Part shown: positions 35,791-47,594 of the stretch, piece after piece | Layout: each line of letters starts with the position of its first letter | Numbering within the stretch: the stretch's first letter is position 1 | DNA from: Dryococelus australis | Lineage: Eukaryota > Arthropoda > Insecta > Phasmatodea > Phasmatidae | Direction of reading: 5' to 3' | Assembly (NCBI GenBank): GCA_029891345.1 | Contig: CM056997.1 | Coordinates: forward strand, 220,100,172 to 220,164,171 | Length of the DNA: 64,000 nucleotides | Position numbers and translations under genes: made by a program | The notes under the pieces: model-generated | What the model saw: the letters and a program-made list of their open reading frames with translations, nothing else | Databases searched by the model: none | What the model was told of the DNA's origin: nothing

Positions 35791-37800
35791 TCCTATACTA
35801 TCACCCTACTACTTTTCATCATTTTCTGTGTTTCCTAATGGGGCATTAAAGGAAGTTGGCATAATCCAATACTCAGGTGACCCTGGGGATGTTTGGCGAC
35901 GTTTGGTGGTGTGATGCTTTGGCGGTTGTTCTCGCTTTCTCTGCGGGATAGCTGCAGTCGAAGGCCAGCGAACTGATGCAGCTGGCTGCCAAGGTGTTTC
36001 CCTGTAGCGCCCTGGGATGCGGATTGTGCGCGTGACAGGCAGTGGTGTTGCTTGTTGTGGTGGGACAGCAGCATGGGGCAGTCCTGGGACGGCAGCCAGG
36101 GTGATGATGCTGTCTACCTGGTGGACGTCTCTGGCAGCAGCCAGACACGTGGTGTAGCTTGGCTGGGTTGTAGGCATTTGACTCTGGAGTCTTCAACACG
36201 GCACTCACTGTGCTCGTCCGCTCCTGGCGTGGGAGGGGCTGTTTTGACTGCTCCGACACTTTCGAGCACCCGTGAAATTTAATTTAGTCTCTCATCTGAT
36301 TTACTTAACCGGTTAGAGGTCTCTCCATCTGCAGACTCTCCAGTAACATCGGTCGCCTGGTTGAGTGGTGCTGTCGCGGCTTCCTTGGTAGTCCGTTGGC
36401 TCTCTACTTTTGCTGTAGTAGTACTCCCTATGCCATGGAAGAGTGGAAAGGATGGAAGAGGTAGCAGATTGCGTATCCACCCATCCCTATCCTTGGAAAT
36501 TCCTATGCCCTCTGGGGGTGGCGTTGATGGAACTAAACCTGGGGGCAATGGGTACATGGCCTCATCAAGCTCAAGTTCCTGAGGTAGCGCTTTCCCTGCA
36601 TAGGAGTGAAGCATGTGGAGACGGTTCCGCCGGTCGGCAAGGTTGTCTCAGGGGTTTTCTGGCGTCTTTCAGCCAGGGATGCGGCAAGGGGTAAAGTAAA
36701 CGGAGTTGGCGGTTTTCTGACCGTAACCTTGGGTACGACTGGAGGTTCACTTGCCTCTGTGATGGTGCTCTCTGCAGGATGCCTTCTTATACTAACTCTA
36801 TCGGTGGGACTGCGCCACAAGCTTTCCATTATAGTACTGTGTTTTCCGGTCTGGCACCGGGGTGAATAAGGGCTATACGAGCTAGAGGTTGAGGGTAGTA
36901 TCCTGTCAGGAATACTACTCCTTGTAATATCTGGTGTGGGTATGGTCTACAGGATGTGGGAGGGGGTGATTCTTTCAGTTCCGTCTCCTGGGTTTAAGTC
37001 TTGCTGACCGGAGGTCAGGCATTTGTTTTGCTCGCTTCTTGGTGTTCGGAGTTTGGTTCCCTCTTCGGGTTCCATTGCTAGGGGGTCCACCTCTTTGCGG
37101 GAGGAGGGATTCTCCTTTCTGGAGCTTGCTGGTTCGAGCAGTGCTTGTTATAGTGCCAGCCCAGGCACTACCAGCAGCAAGGCAAGAGGGCGGTGGGTAG
37201 TGGAGGAGTCATGTCGCGCCCTGCAGGCGGTCTAGGGAATGGGGCTGGGCCAGCGTCCGTGGCGGCGCATGCCGGCGTGTTTATCTTACACTGTGGGTGG
37301 TTATTTTCCCTTGCCCTTCCTGCCAGCTCTTCTACAGTCTGCAGCCATGGGGTTAGCAGGATGTTTCTGAATGAAAGAAGAAGGGTGCAGCATGCGCCTT
37401 ACCCCTTGATTCTTGCTTTGTTCCAGGTATATGCATTTATGAATCTGCTCCTTTCGGCAGATGAACAGTTCAACCTTTTCATCAGGTTTGTGAATAGAAG
37501 TCGGTAATTAATTCCGACCAAACTTCGACTTCTCAATGAATGCTCCATACTTCTCCCACCATTTACGTGCATTTCCGCACAGCTGGTGGCGTGCCTTGCC
37601 TACCCCCTGTTTGGAAGGTATGAGACGCTCTCACATCTCTGGTTCACACTCATTTAAGAAAACAACCAGTTCCTCATGCAGCCATTCATTAAACTCCGGG
37701 AGTTGCATTTCGACGTACATGCCGGTGGTTACGTGGCTGATCCGTGGTCACGGGTTTGCACTGGTATAATTGCCCTGGATGCGTTGTCCATTCATCCTGT
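35790..37800 (-). mobile_element. GC-rich retroelement-type block with long low-complexity minus-strand frames
   Basis: Overlapping open minus-strand frames (35809-36177, 35873-36259, 36279-36614, 36533-36829) are rich in Pro, Ser, Thr and Gln and lack known domains. The composition and setting match the GC-rich stretch 46.24-47.59 kb next to the gypsy integrase, so a gag- or 3'-region remnant is a reasonable guess. No termini found. Confidence 0.35.
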
Positions 37801-37809
37801 TACCCTATG

Positions 37810-39215
37810 CACCTATGTTGTATTCTTATTGTTTTAATTGGTTTCTATTGTGTTTTGTTGGTTTCTACAGTGCTGTATCTGTTGATTTTGTTACCTTTCC
37901 TGTGATCTCCATTGGATTTATCTAAGTTTTGGTGGGTTTTTTTTTTTCATTTCCTTATTTTTCCATGGTTTTCAGTTCAGTTCTGTTTGTTTAGTTTTAT
38001 TTCACACTGTTAGTTTCTGATATTGCTTTATCTTAGTTTCTGTTGTTTGTGTTATTTTCTGTTCTATTTTTAGTGGTTTCCTGATTACAGTAATAACTAA
38101 TAAAAACAACATAAACAATACACAATAGGAACCAAGGGATACAGTAATATTACTTCAAAAAACCAACGGAAACAACAGAAACCAAAATTAATTACTGAGA
38201 ATACATCTAAATAAAACAGACTGAAATGCTAGGGAAACCAACAAAGTACAACAGAAACAAATGGGAATCACTAATACTACAACAGAAAACCACAAAAACA
38301 GCTGACACCAATAGAATTTACTGAGACTACATCAGGATACAACAGGATGAAATGCAACAGAAACTAGTGGAAACAACTAAATAACAACAGAAATCCCCAA
38401 AACATAACAAAAACCAACAGAAATTACTGGGACTAAATCAGAATACAACAGAAACCAATGGACACCACTATAATGTACAACAGAAAGCCACAAAACACAA
38501 CAGAAACCAATATAAATTATTAAAACTACATCGTCAGAAACCAACAAAATAAAACACAAACCAATAAAAACCACAAGATTTACAACAAAAAAAACACAAC
38601 AGAAACCAATAGAAATTACTAGAACTACATCAAAATACATGTGACACCAACAGAAATTACTTGGATTATATCAGAATACAACAGAATGAAATGTGACAAA
38701 AACTAACCAAATAAAACAAAAACCATTGGAAACCACTAAAAAATGCACCAGAAATCCACAACATATGAGAGAAACTAATAGATATTATTAAGACAATATC
38801 AGAATTCATCATAATGAAATGTGACAGAAACCAACAAAAAAAAACAAGGAACCAATTGAAACCACTAGAAATACAACCGAAAACTACAAAAACAACAGAA
38901 ACCAATTGAAATTACTCGGACTTCATCTGCATATAAAAGAATGTAATGCAAAGGAAACCTACAAAATACAACGGAAACCAATGGAAACTAGAAATAGAAC
39001 ACTAAACCACAAAACACATAAAAAACCCATAGAAATTACTGATACCACTTCAGAATACAACAGAATGAAATGCAACAGAAACCAATGGACACTGCTATAA
39101 TTGCAACAGAAAAAAACAAAAGAAATGGAAGTGTAACAATAGGATTTTATCTAAAACCAACAAGGTAAAATATAATACAAACCAACAAACCAGAACAGAA
39201 ACAAATGTGTGCTAT
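37810..39215. repeat. Degenerate satellite with an orientation switch
   Basis: From 37810 to about 38095 the sequence is built of TTGGTTTCTATTGTGTTTTG-like words. From about 38125 to 39215 it is built of their reverse complement (ACAACAGAAACCAATAGAAA), with a recurring landmark TTACTGAGACTACATCAG. Spacing between landmarks varies from about 50 to 130 bp, so units are irregular. Open minus-strand frames of hydrophobic residues (38377-38640, 38666-38905) are a by-product of this composition. Confidence 0.85.
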
Positions 39216-39524
39216 CAGTTCGAAAAATCTTGAGTAGGAATCACTCTAGAAAATCTATTGTAATGAGATAATTAAGTGTATAATTTATTTCGAGAAAAAT
39301 AAAAATGACTAGCAATTACTTTCTTTTAGTTAATAATAGAATTATATAACAGAATTCAATTAAATTAATATTCTAACATATATTTTTTCCTGTGCCCATT
39401 TCGAAACGATAATACCACTTCTCAAAAAAATTAATTTTCAAACTTACTACTGAGCTTAAGTCACACCACTACCAAAACAAACAGACAGAATCACACACCA
39501 ATGAAAACAGGTGGTAGTACTTGA

Positions 39525-39528
39525 TGCA
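39525..39528. repeat. TGCA target duplication, left (LTR-type unit copy 1)
   Basis: TGCA precedes TGACTGACCC and is repeated at 44588-44591 after AAGACATCA. Because TGCA is its own reverse complement and only 4 bp, the support is moderate. Confidence 0.5.
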
Positions 39529-40573
39529 TGACTGACCCGGCTGATCGGATGCCTGCAGCCCTGGGTGACTTATTCAACGCTAGGCGAAGTTGCGTCTTTG
39601 GATAAATAGGTGTCTCTTGACACTGGTGCCTGGCCGGAATACAATTCTAGCCTAGCAGGCTGCCGGATTGGTACAAAGTCTGCCTCTGGCAATACAACTC
39701 TGCGGTGTGCAGGCTTAGGGAGCGGGACGGAGCTCAAGCAAGCAAGACGGTGCGTCTGGCTCATGGGCGGTTGCACTAGTGTTAGTCCCTCGGCCCTAGT
39801 TGCACCTGACTGGAGCGTGGGGTGTGCGATTAACGTACTGGAGTTTTCCACTGGCGTGGAGCCACTAGTTACTGCCGTAGTGTAGGTGGATCCCTCGCCG
39901 AACAGGATCTCCTGCACCACTGGATGGTATCCTCCTGCTATACGAGTGGGTGGCTTGAACACTGCTGTAGGAGTGACAGATTTACTGGTATGGTGAGTCG
40001 TCGCAGCAAAGCATTTTGTTCACATGGACTCAGTAGCCCGAACCTACTGGGAAGGACGCTAAACCCTTGTGTATCCTTAATTGCGACAGCCCTCACCGTC
40101 ATAGCCTTCTTCTGAACACCACCCGTATGGGTGTAAGGTATCTAGCTCTAAACTAGGATCGGGCCAGCAGGAGTTACGCAATCAACGTGTTGGATTGCAA
40201 GTGTAGGTGTGGATTGCTACATGCCAACACCTCACCTTACTCTTGACTTCCCCAATGGCGTTGGTCTCCCCTGCACTGGAGTGCAACCCCACTCGGCACC
40301 GCAAAGTGTGCTATAAGAGGAGTTCACCACGGCTGGCAAGCCGATCCCACCACGAGCGATCCCACCATGAGCGTACGTAATGTCGTGGTTCTACCATTCC
40401 TCCCACCTGGGTGCAAGGAACGGGTGACTTTCTAATAGTGGTGACGTGAGTGTCCCGAGGCACTGGTCACCCCAAGCCCGAAGAAGTCTTCCTCATTGGC
40501 AACGCTGAGCGTGTGGTGATGCGGGGAATGACTTCAAGCTGGCAAGCCACCTTCCAGAGGATGGTATCATAGT

Positions 40574-40581
40574 GTTATGGC
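40574..40581. repeat. hAT-B target duplication, left
   Basis: GTTATGGC, corresponding to GTCGTGGC at 43629-43636 (two mismatches). The uninterrupted paralogue at 49925-49932 reads GTCGTGGC once, proving the site. Confidence 0.85.
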
Positions 40582-40830
40582 TAGGAATGGGATTTTCGAT
40601 GCCATGATACTTCTGTATTTTATAGTGTCAAGTATCACATTAGAATTTTCAAAAGTATCGAATCATAACACTTATTTTCGCATGTCATAATTATGGTATG
40701 AGCCTACCATTACTTTTGGAATGTATACAATTAATTTCCAAAAGCATACCATAAAATTTGGAATGTGTACAGTAATTTCGAAAATTGTACCGTAATTTAA
40801 TTACAAGTGTACCACAATATACCATAATAT

Positions 40831-42753
40831 TAGAGTTGTTCCGATAATGATACCAAAAACCGATACCAATGCCCTTCACACCGAATTTTAGAAAAAGTAT
40901 TACTCCTAATAATATATTAAAACATTTTCACTAGACTCATTAAAAATAAGTAAATAATGTCTTAAAATACTGTATGTTATTTATTGTAACCCGACACAAA
41001 ATGCAAGCTGACCTGAAACTTTCAAACCATCTGAAAATGCAAATAATATGACACCAAATGCAAGTCAAATTTCAAATGTCCTGCACGCACTATCAGCTAA
41101 GAGCGCACAGAGAAGTTATCGAGCAGGCAGTTTCATGTCTTGGTTTAATGGGGAGGTGACGCGGGCAGTGGGAGTGTGACCTCTCCACACCGCTACCTGT
41201 TGGCGACACCTTGCACACAATCTTTAATAAATAATCATTAAAAACCACGTCCTCTGGTTTTCCCTGTCATGAGTTACACTGCAATCGGCTCGGTGCATAC
41301 CTACCCATTATTAGACAGCAAAAGATGTCAAATAGGCACTTACATATTATCAGTTTATTCAAAGATGCGTAAAATATTGAAATAAATTAATATAAATCCT
41401 CCGATTTCCTGCAAGAAATTACTGAATACTTATAATACAAGTCGCTCGATGTTCAAACAATTTTTTTTGCTGACAAGTGCAAGTGGTAGAGTGAGTATAT
41501 GCTTTTGGGCATATCATTTTATTCGCGAAGATGCTGCCATAAATTAAATAAATAATAAGTTTTAAAGTCATGTTAATTTTATGCCAGATACGATATAAAA
41601 CCTTACCATATAAAATAACCTTTAAACACAAAAGAAAATATATTTACAAATAATAATTCGTTGTTAAAATGTTTTGCATAACATTTTCAGGTGAAACCAT
41701 TTGCTTTGAAATACAAGTGATGTTAGGTGCAACTATTTTGAGCGATGAATACCATATTTACTTGAGTATAGTGCGCACTCGTGTATACGTAGCACCATGA
41801 TTTTTGCAATGAGTTCCAGGGGAAAATTTTTTTAAAAATAAAATTGCATTAAAAATTTGTGGCGCCTGTTAGTAAGTATGGAACAAATGATTCTTTTTTA
41901 CATTAATGTGTGGTGATTGCGTTATGTTTGGAAAATACTTTAATTAAATAACTTATGTGCAAAAAGCCAAAATAAAAAAATCCGGAACCCTCCTTTTCCT
42001 ACTACTCAACTTTTCTAACTTAATTTTTCTTTTTTCTCCTTTCTCCTTTTAGCAGTGACCCGCTCTCTTTTTTTTTTTGCCGTGATAGAATGTTGCACTA
42101 TCCTTATCTAAAAAAAAAAGTCGCCATCCCCCTAGCAGAGGCTAGCGAGCCATCGCTGGCGCCTGCCATCAAAACAGAGAGAGATGGCAGAATTATCGAC
42201 TGGCAACCATCTGGGTGCAATTGCAAGGAGGTGGGGGGCCATAAACACGTGGTAACTCTGGTTTTGTGGCATGACCAGATGCCATTGTGACGGGTGGGGG
42301 GGAGGGGAGCTGTGTTTCGGCCTACACATAACTGAAGAGTCGCTGAGTGAGAAAAAGTGAGAAGGGGGGAGGAGTGATGTAAGAGCAAGAGATGAGCCAA
42401 CAGACAGTTCCGCTACTTCCCTCAACATCCTCGGACAATTTATGGCTAACACTCCCCCTTCCTTTTTTTTTTTTCCGTGTATAGCGAGCACCCCAGAATA
42501 TTTTTAATTTATTTTGGGGGGGGGGGGGGAAGGGTGCGCTACTCACAAGTAAATTTGTTAATTTTCTTTTAATGTGCGACGTATACAAACAGAAATACGG
42601 TCATTTTTGTGCCTAAAGAAAGTAATAACCTTAATTCATCGTCTACAACCGATACTAAAGTATCTGCCCAATACCATACCTGATACAGATACATAGGAAA
42701 AAGACGCAGTATCGGCCGATACCGATACTGGTATCGGTATCGGAACAACTCTG
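40831..42753. mobile_element. hAT-like element C nested in element B
   Basis: The left end TAGAGTTGTTCCGATAATG and the reverse complement of the right end, CAGAGTTGTTCCGATACCG, form an inverted repeat that continues as CCGATACC motifs. Candidate 8 bp flanks (CATAATAT and TATTTTAT) agree at only 5 of 8 positions, so boundaries may be off by a base or the duplication has decayed. No coding sequence seen apart from what the next nested element brings. Confidence 0.7.
41752..42600. mobile_element. TA-type TIR element D nested in element C
   Basis: The left end CCATATTTAC then GTGTATACGTAGCAC matches the reverse complement of the right end, CCGTATTTCTGTTTGTATACG then TCGCAC, with gaps. TA precedes the left end; the right flank reads TC, so the duplication is not intact. 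A run of 14 G lies near the right end (42516-42529). The terminal CCGTATT word is shared with the element at 11508-13240. Confidence 0.55.
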
Positions 42754-43628
42754 TATTTTATTCATTGCATAATATTCACACAGCTGCAAGCACCTTGTAG
42801 TGTTCTTAGGCAACCCATATATACAACAATTATGATTTTTGACATTTACTTTTGTAGTACATAATTGAGGTACAATAAAACCGGGTTGAGTGCTGCGAGC
42901 AAGTGCCATTAGGTGTGAGTGAGCAACTTGAGTAGTTACTGTATATCCAATACATACCACAATTATATGCTGCACCAAACTTTTTTGTTTAATTCCTTTT
43001 TATCCCATTAATCACTTGTGGTACATATTTCAGGTACAATAAAAGTAGGTGGAGTTGTGAACGAGCACCGATAGGCACGAACGAGCAAATTGAGTTATTT
43101 ATTGTACATGCCACACATACCATAATTATCTGATACCACTGCATTATTAAATATTCACAAAAGTAAATACCATAATTATCTGATACACCTGTCATGGCCT
43201 AGCCCACATATTCGGCAGGCTAGGCCACAATGGATGTATCAGATAATTACGATATTTATTTTAAATTAGAGTAGTTCCCTTGAAGTCGCAAAACAAAATT
43301 AAAAAAAACTGCGAAATTGCAAAATAAGTATGTACTGAGCTACCATTCTCCTCAAAATCTGATTACAGCATTTTGTGTGGAAATATAATTCTATAGATTC
43401 AAGGGAGACTGTTTTGGTTTATCATTGTTAAGGATGTTTGGTTTATAAGCCGCCCACGATTTATTTCCAATTTCTGTCAGCAACACTAGTAAAATTGCTA
43501 AGTTGTTTTGTGTCCATGACAATTTTAATTCGGTATCGAGAAAAGAATCAGTATTGAGTATTGTGAGAATGTTTTGGTATCAAAACTGGTATCGAGTATC
43601 GAAAAAATGTAGTATCAACCCATCCCCA

Positions 43629-43636
43629 GTCGTGGC
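43629..43636. repeat. hAT-B target duplication, right
   Basis: GTCGTGGC, identical to the single copy at 49925-49932 in the empty paralogue. Confidence 0.85.
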
Positions 43637-44591
43637 ACTACCATTCACTGTGCTGGGCAGAGAATGGGTGGCCCTCCAAGGATGTTTTGGTCTGTTGTCA
43701 GTGTGGATTCGGAAAGAGCAAACCCGATCTCCTGCTGTCCCCGTCAGATCCTATGATGGTGACGGGTAGGAGGTCGGAGCGATACTCAAGAAGGTAGGCA
43801 AGATCAATGTTTATTTTGCCATACAGGAAAATAAACAAAAATGGTGGAAGTACTACCTCCAATCAATTCGGACTTGGTGGAAGGCAAAACACCCTAGCGT
43901 AAAACAGGGGAAGGCGCGCTGTATACAGCTAAGGGAGTAGGCAGTTACTAGCTTGTGTGAACTTCAGTTTACTCCTCTGGGTTAGTTTTACTCTTGGTTG
44001 TCCATAAGGGACAGAATATGTGGCAGCGTGCTGAGCTGATGACGCCGCTGGTTCTTCTTTAGTAAATGGCTGGAGAGGATCTTCGACCCCATGAGGTATC
44101 AGTGAAGTGTTCTGGATTGGTACAGGCCTCTGCATCAATTCCTTGTACGATGAGAGCCCAGGAGAAGAGTCTGAAGACTGGTCAAATACTGAAGCACAAC
44201 TCAAGGTCTGGAGGCCGGGGCACATCACTTTATATACTCCTCAGCCATCCCTTCCTTCACTGGCATAGGGTGTCTGGAGAGCGGGTTAGCAGGTGCGAGC
44301 CAAGTGCCTAGATCCTCGGTGCAAGCAGCATAGTGAAGAGTTGTGGGATCTAGGCATCGTACTTGTGGCGGTATCCCACGGCATACTGCTGTACTAGTCT
44401 CGGACTTCATGCATGGTGCCGGTGGCTTATCAGGCAAAAACAATTTCAATTATTGGGACGTCTGCCGTGGTCCGATAGATCAAATAATCTTGTAGATGGT
44501 GGCGTTGACTCGACTCCATTGACAACTCCTAGTGGTGTAGTTGCACTGATGATTAGTAGTGGTTATTAATAAGTATATAAGACATCATGCA

Positions 44592-46240
44592 TCAATTCGC
44601 CCCCTCTCTTCCTGTGACGTAGACTCATCTGGGCAATAAGTAGAGAAGATAAAAAAAAATTCTTATGAGGGAATGTGGAACTGTACCCTCATAAACAATT
44701 AGTTTCTCTCTCGCTGGGCTTCTGTTGGGCCTTCAGCTCTGTGCATGGTGTGGCTAGCTCTCACTACTTGAATTACGTTCTGGCATATGAAACGAGGCAG
44801 GTGGCTGGTTTGGATGTATTCTTGCAGTAGCAGAGTCGGCTAGATGAACCCATCTCTCTCTCTCTGTCACATACAAGACTATCTTCCTTCTCTCTCTCTT
44901 TCTTCCCAGCTGCTGGTGGGCTGGAAGCGGCGTGCGTCTTCGTGGAGTGTAAGAGGAGTGTCGTGAGGGGTATCCGGTGTCTGTGATAACGCATGACCTT
45001 CTTGATTACAGTGTACCCACCTACATCAACAGCTGTAAGGCTTGATTACATACATAATGATTCTTACAAACCTGAGGAGAGCGCAAACATTTTTGGCGGC
45101 ACATGGAATAAGCTGCAACCCTAGGGGAACTGTCTTGTTTTAATACAATATATAATTTATTTAAAAATGTGCCCAAGGCCCCATTCCCAAGGCGTGCATT
45201 CTAGCTAACTGCTGTGGAGCCTGATGTGGTAGAGTACTTAGGCCCTGCCTTTGGCCTCCCTATCTTAACGCACAGCAGAACAAGTTGCAAAAAAAACTAT
45301 TGTTTTGCCAGCCAAGACCTTCTGTCATCTTGTCTGTACTCTAAAGTGGAGAATATAAGTGTATTGGCAAAATGGGGAAACAAAAGATGTACTTCACCAT
45401 CTTACATCGATATAGAGAAGAGAGACGGAAAGCACTTGTCACACATAATGCACTCAAATTGTTTAGCAAATTGAGACAAAAGATTTTCTTTTAATACCAC
45501 ATTCTTGATGCCTTGTTAAACTGTCCTTTCCTTGTTTGACTTTATCATCAACAGATATTTTGACGTACACCAACAGGTTTAGTTACAATTCTGATTGGCT
45601 GAATTTTTACATTGACAGTAAAACAAAATTCCTTTATATATATAAATTACTTGAACATTTTCGCTTCAGTACTGAACTTGCCTCATATTATTATTATTAT
45701 TTACATACGTTACTATTGAGAATTTTACGTTTCTTTCATTGCATTTATAGCAACCTTGCTTGACTTTTCACAGTTGAATTGTAATGATCTCTGCAACTTC
45801 CTTTTCAACACATGTTAACGAATATTATTATTTACACTAAGTTGTAGTAATATGAGCTGAATCATTGGTTAACCACTCAAAGCAAGAGGAAAAAGGCAAT
45901 GTTTCTTTTAGCATTACACATATTTACTCTTGTAATGATTATCTGAGAGAGTTTATACAAATTACATAATCAAAATTTTGATAGATTAGATTAGCCAGAA
46001 GTATCTTAGAGCAAATTTTTCATTTGTGTTTTCAGTTGGCTTACTTAAGGCTGTCAACACCATTACTATTACAGATCTCTCTTCACAGGATCATGCTTAT
46101 CAAGATCACCCCTAACTAACTATACGGCGTCCTTTTTGTTTCGTTGTACTGCACTTCAATGTCCTGTATGCATACATTGATGGTATGCCTACACTATTTA
46201 AGAGTGAAAAATCCTAGATCATCACTCACTCATGACATGT
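44592..46240. other. Mixed then AT-rich stretch, nothing firmly recognised
   Basis: 44592-45180 is moderately GC-rich with CT-rich tracts (44853-44865, 44888-44902) and may be more retroelement debris. 45180-46240 is AT-rich without a gene. Confidence 0.4.
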
Positions 46241-47594
46241 TGCGCTGCAGGACGAGGCTTCTCCCGCTTCTTCTTTCGAGGTCTCTGCCACTTTCTCCGG
46301 GCGACATGTGGTGGTGGGGTAGGCCTGGCGAACTTTGAGGGCAGCATCCAAGGCACCCTGCACTGGCCTGGCATCGAGGTGGCCCGGCAGGTTTGCTGAG
46401 GCTGCAGATGTCGACTTAGCAGGAACTGCTGTGTGGGCTCGCCCTTGCCAGCGGTTCAGGACTGACCGGCAGGCTGTGATGGCATAATGACAGGTCTACT
46501 GTCTGACATAGTTACCAGCAGGATTGCCGCCAGAGGCAGTGGTTCGGCTGGTACTACTGCCTCTTTGGTGGACGGTGTTAGGTTTGGGGACTCGGTAAGC
46601 GTACCCCCACGTTCACTGGCTGTTGGTCCTCCTCTCGTACGGATGAAGTGCCCCAGGTGTCTGCCTTGGTATGAGGCGACATTGGGGCTGCTGGCACCAT
46701 AAGGGGCAGGCCTTGGGATAGACCATCTTTTCCTGCTCCCCTGGTTGTAGTTGAAGAGAGGCCCCATGAGTTGAGGAGCAACATCGGGGCTGCAGCTTCC
46801 ATCTGGGGCAGGCCTCCGGCTGAAGTAGCAACGTTTCCACCCTCCAAAACTGAGAATGTGTCCGCGGTCGCGGTTCCTTCCGTCTCAGTTTTAGTACTTG
46901 AAGCAGACGGATGTTCCTTCTGGTACTGGGTGGCCGCCGGCACAAGCTCAACGAGGGTTCACATGATTGGTTCATTCAGGTGGGGAGTTCCGACCAGACC
47001 CTCGCTGTTGACCGGGGTGGTTAGGAACATTCCACTGGCTCTTCCTGGTGTGGCCAGGCATTCCCCTTGAGGCATCGTGATTGCGGTTTGTCTCAATTGG
47101 CTTGGCGCTTGGCTTCTCGCCCCTTTCGCAAACGGGGTTCAGAGTGGCCACAGTGGTAGTTTTTCCTGGTCTAGTAAGCTGTGCATTGATCACTCACTGG
47201 TGCTTGGAATCCATCTTCCCCCTCATGTCTTCATTTTACTCTTGAAGTCGGTGGGGGTGGATGGCAACGTACGACTGGCAGACCCTGCTGTTTTTGGTGG
47301 CTCCTTAGGCCAAGCGGGTGGAAGACAGCTCATTCCTTGGCTGTAGTTAGCTTCTTGTTAGACCAGTGGGCGGTGTAAAATCAATGGTGGGTTCGTCCAA
47401 TTCCTCTGAGACTTTGGAGGTAATGGAGGCAGCTATTTGCACTTCATGTTCAGTACTCTGGTGTGGGAAGGGCCGGATTTGTCCTCATGCTGCCTTGCGA
47501 ATCCGCCCCCAGAGGTCTTCCACCCAGTAGACGTTGCGTCGACTGACCACCTTCCCACTTGTCGGCGATGCCCGTGCTAAACTGGTTACTAGAT
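46240..47594 (-). mobile_element. GC-rich region 3' of the gypsy integrase
   Basis: It directly follows the integrase on the minus strand. Open minus-strand frames (46456-46767, 46578-46943, 46613-46975, 46972-47193) are low-complexity and rich in Ser, Thr, Pro and Gln, with no known domain. I infer it is the part of the element after pol, but no 3' LTR was found at its left end. Confidence 0.45.

Larger units (their letters stand above)
40582..43628. mobile_element. hAT-type element B inserted in the LTR-type unit
   Basis: The termini TAGGAATGGG and CCCATCCCCA are inverted repeats of the same general type as hAT copy 1, with internal runs of TATCGA motifs at both ends. The 8 bp duplication is confirmed by the empty paralogous site in copy 2 of the LTR-type unit. 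Of its 3047 bp, about 1.9 kb is a further nested element. No transposase domain seen, hence non-autonomous. Confidence 0.88.
39529..44587 (-). mobile_element. LTR-type unit, copy 1 (probable solo LTR, about 2.0 kb without insertions)
   Basis: The unit runs TGACTGACCC ... AAGACATCA, interrupted at 40582-43628 by a hAT element. It aligns along its length with 48919-50249 plus 58204-58699. Minus-strand promoter-like GAGTATATAAAG lies at about 44227-44239, and a minus-strand AATAAA (plus GTTTATTTTGCC) at about 43808, in the order expected of U3-R-U5. Flanking TGCA repeats and the absence of pol at either side suggest a solo LTR formed by recombination. Minus-strand frames (39570-39962, 43929-44228) have no named domain. 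An alternative is that it is the 5' UTR plus a small ORF region of the element rather than an LTR. Confidence 0.6.

Noticed and set aside
38377-38905. Hydrophobic minus-strand frames resembling membrane proteins
   Set aside because: They are the reverse translation of the A/C-rich degenerate satellite; Phe, Val and Ile richness follows from base composition.
42132-42491. 119-codon minus-strand frame and its overlaps
   Set aside because: It lies inside nested TIR element D, overlaps other open frames and has no domain.
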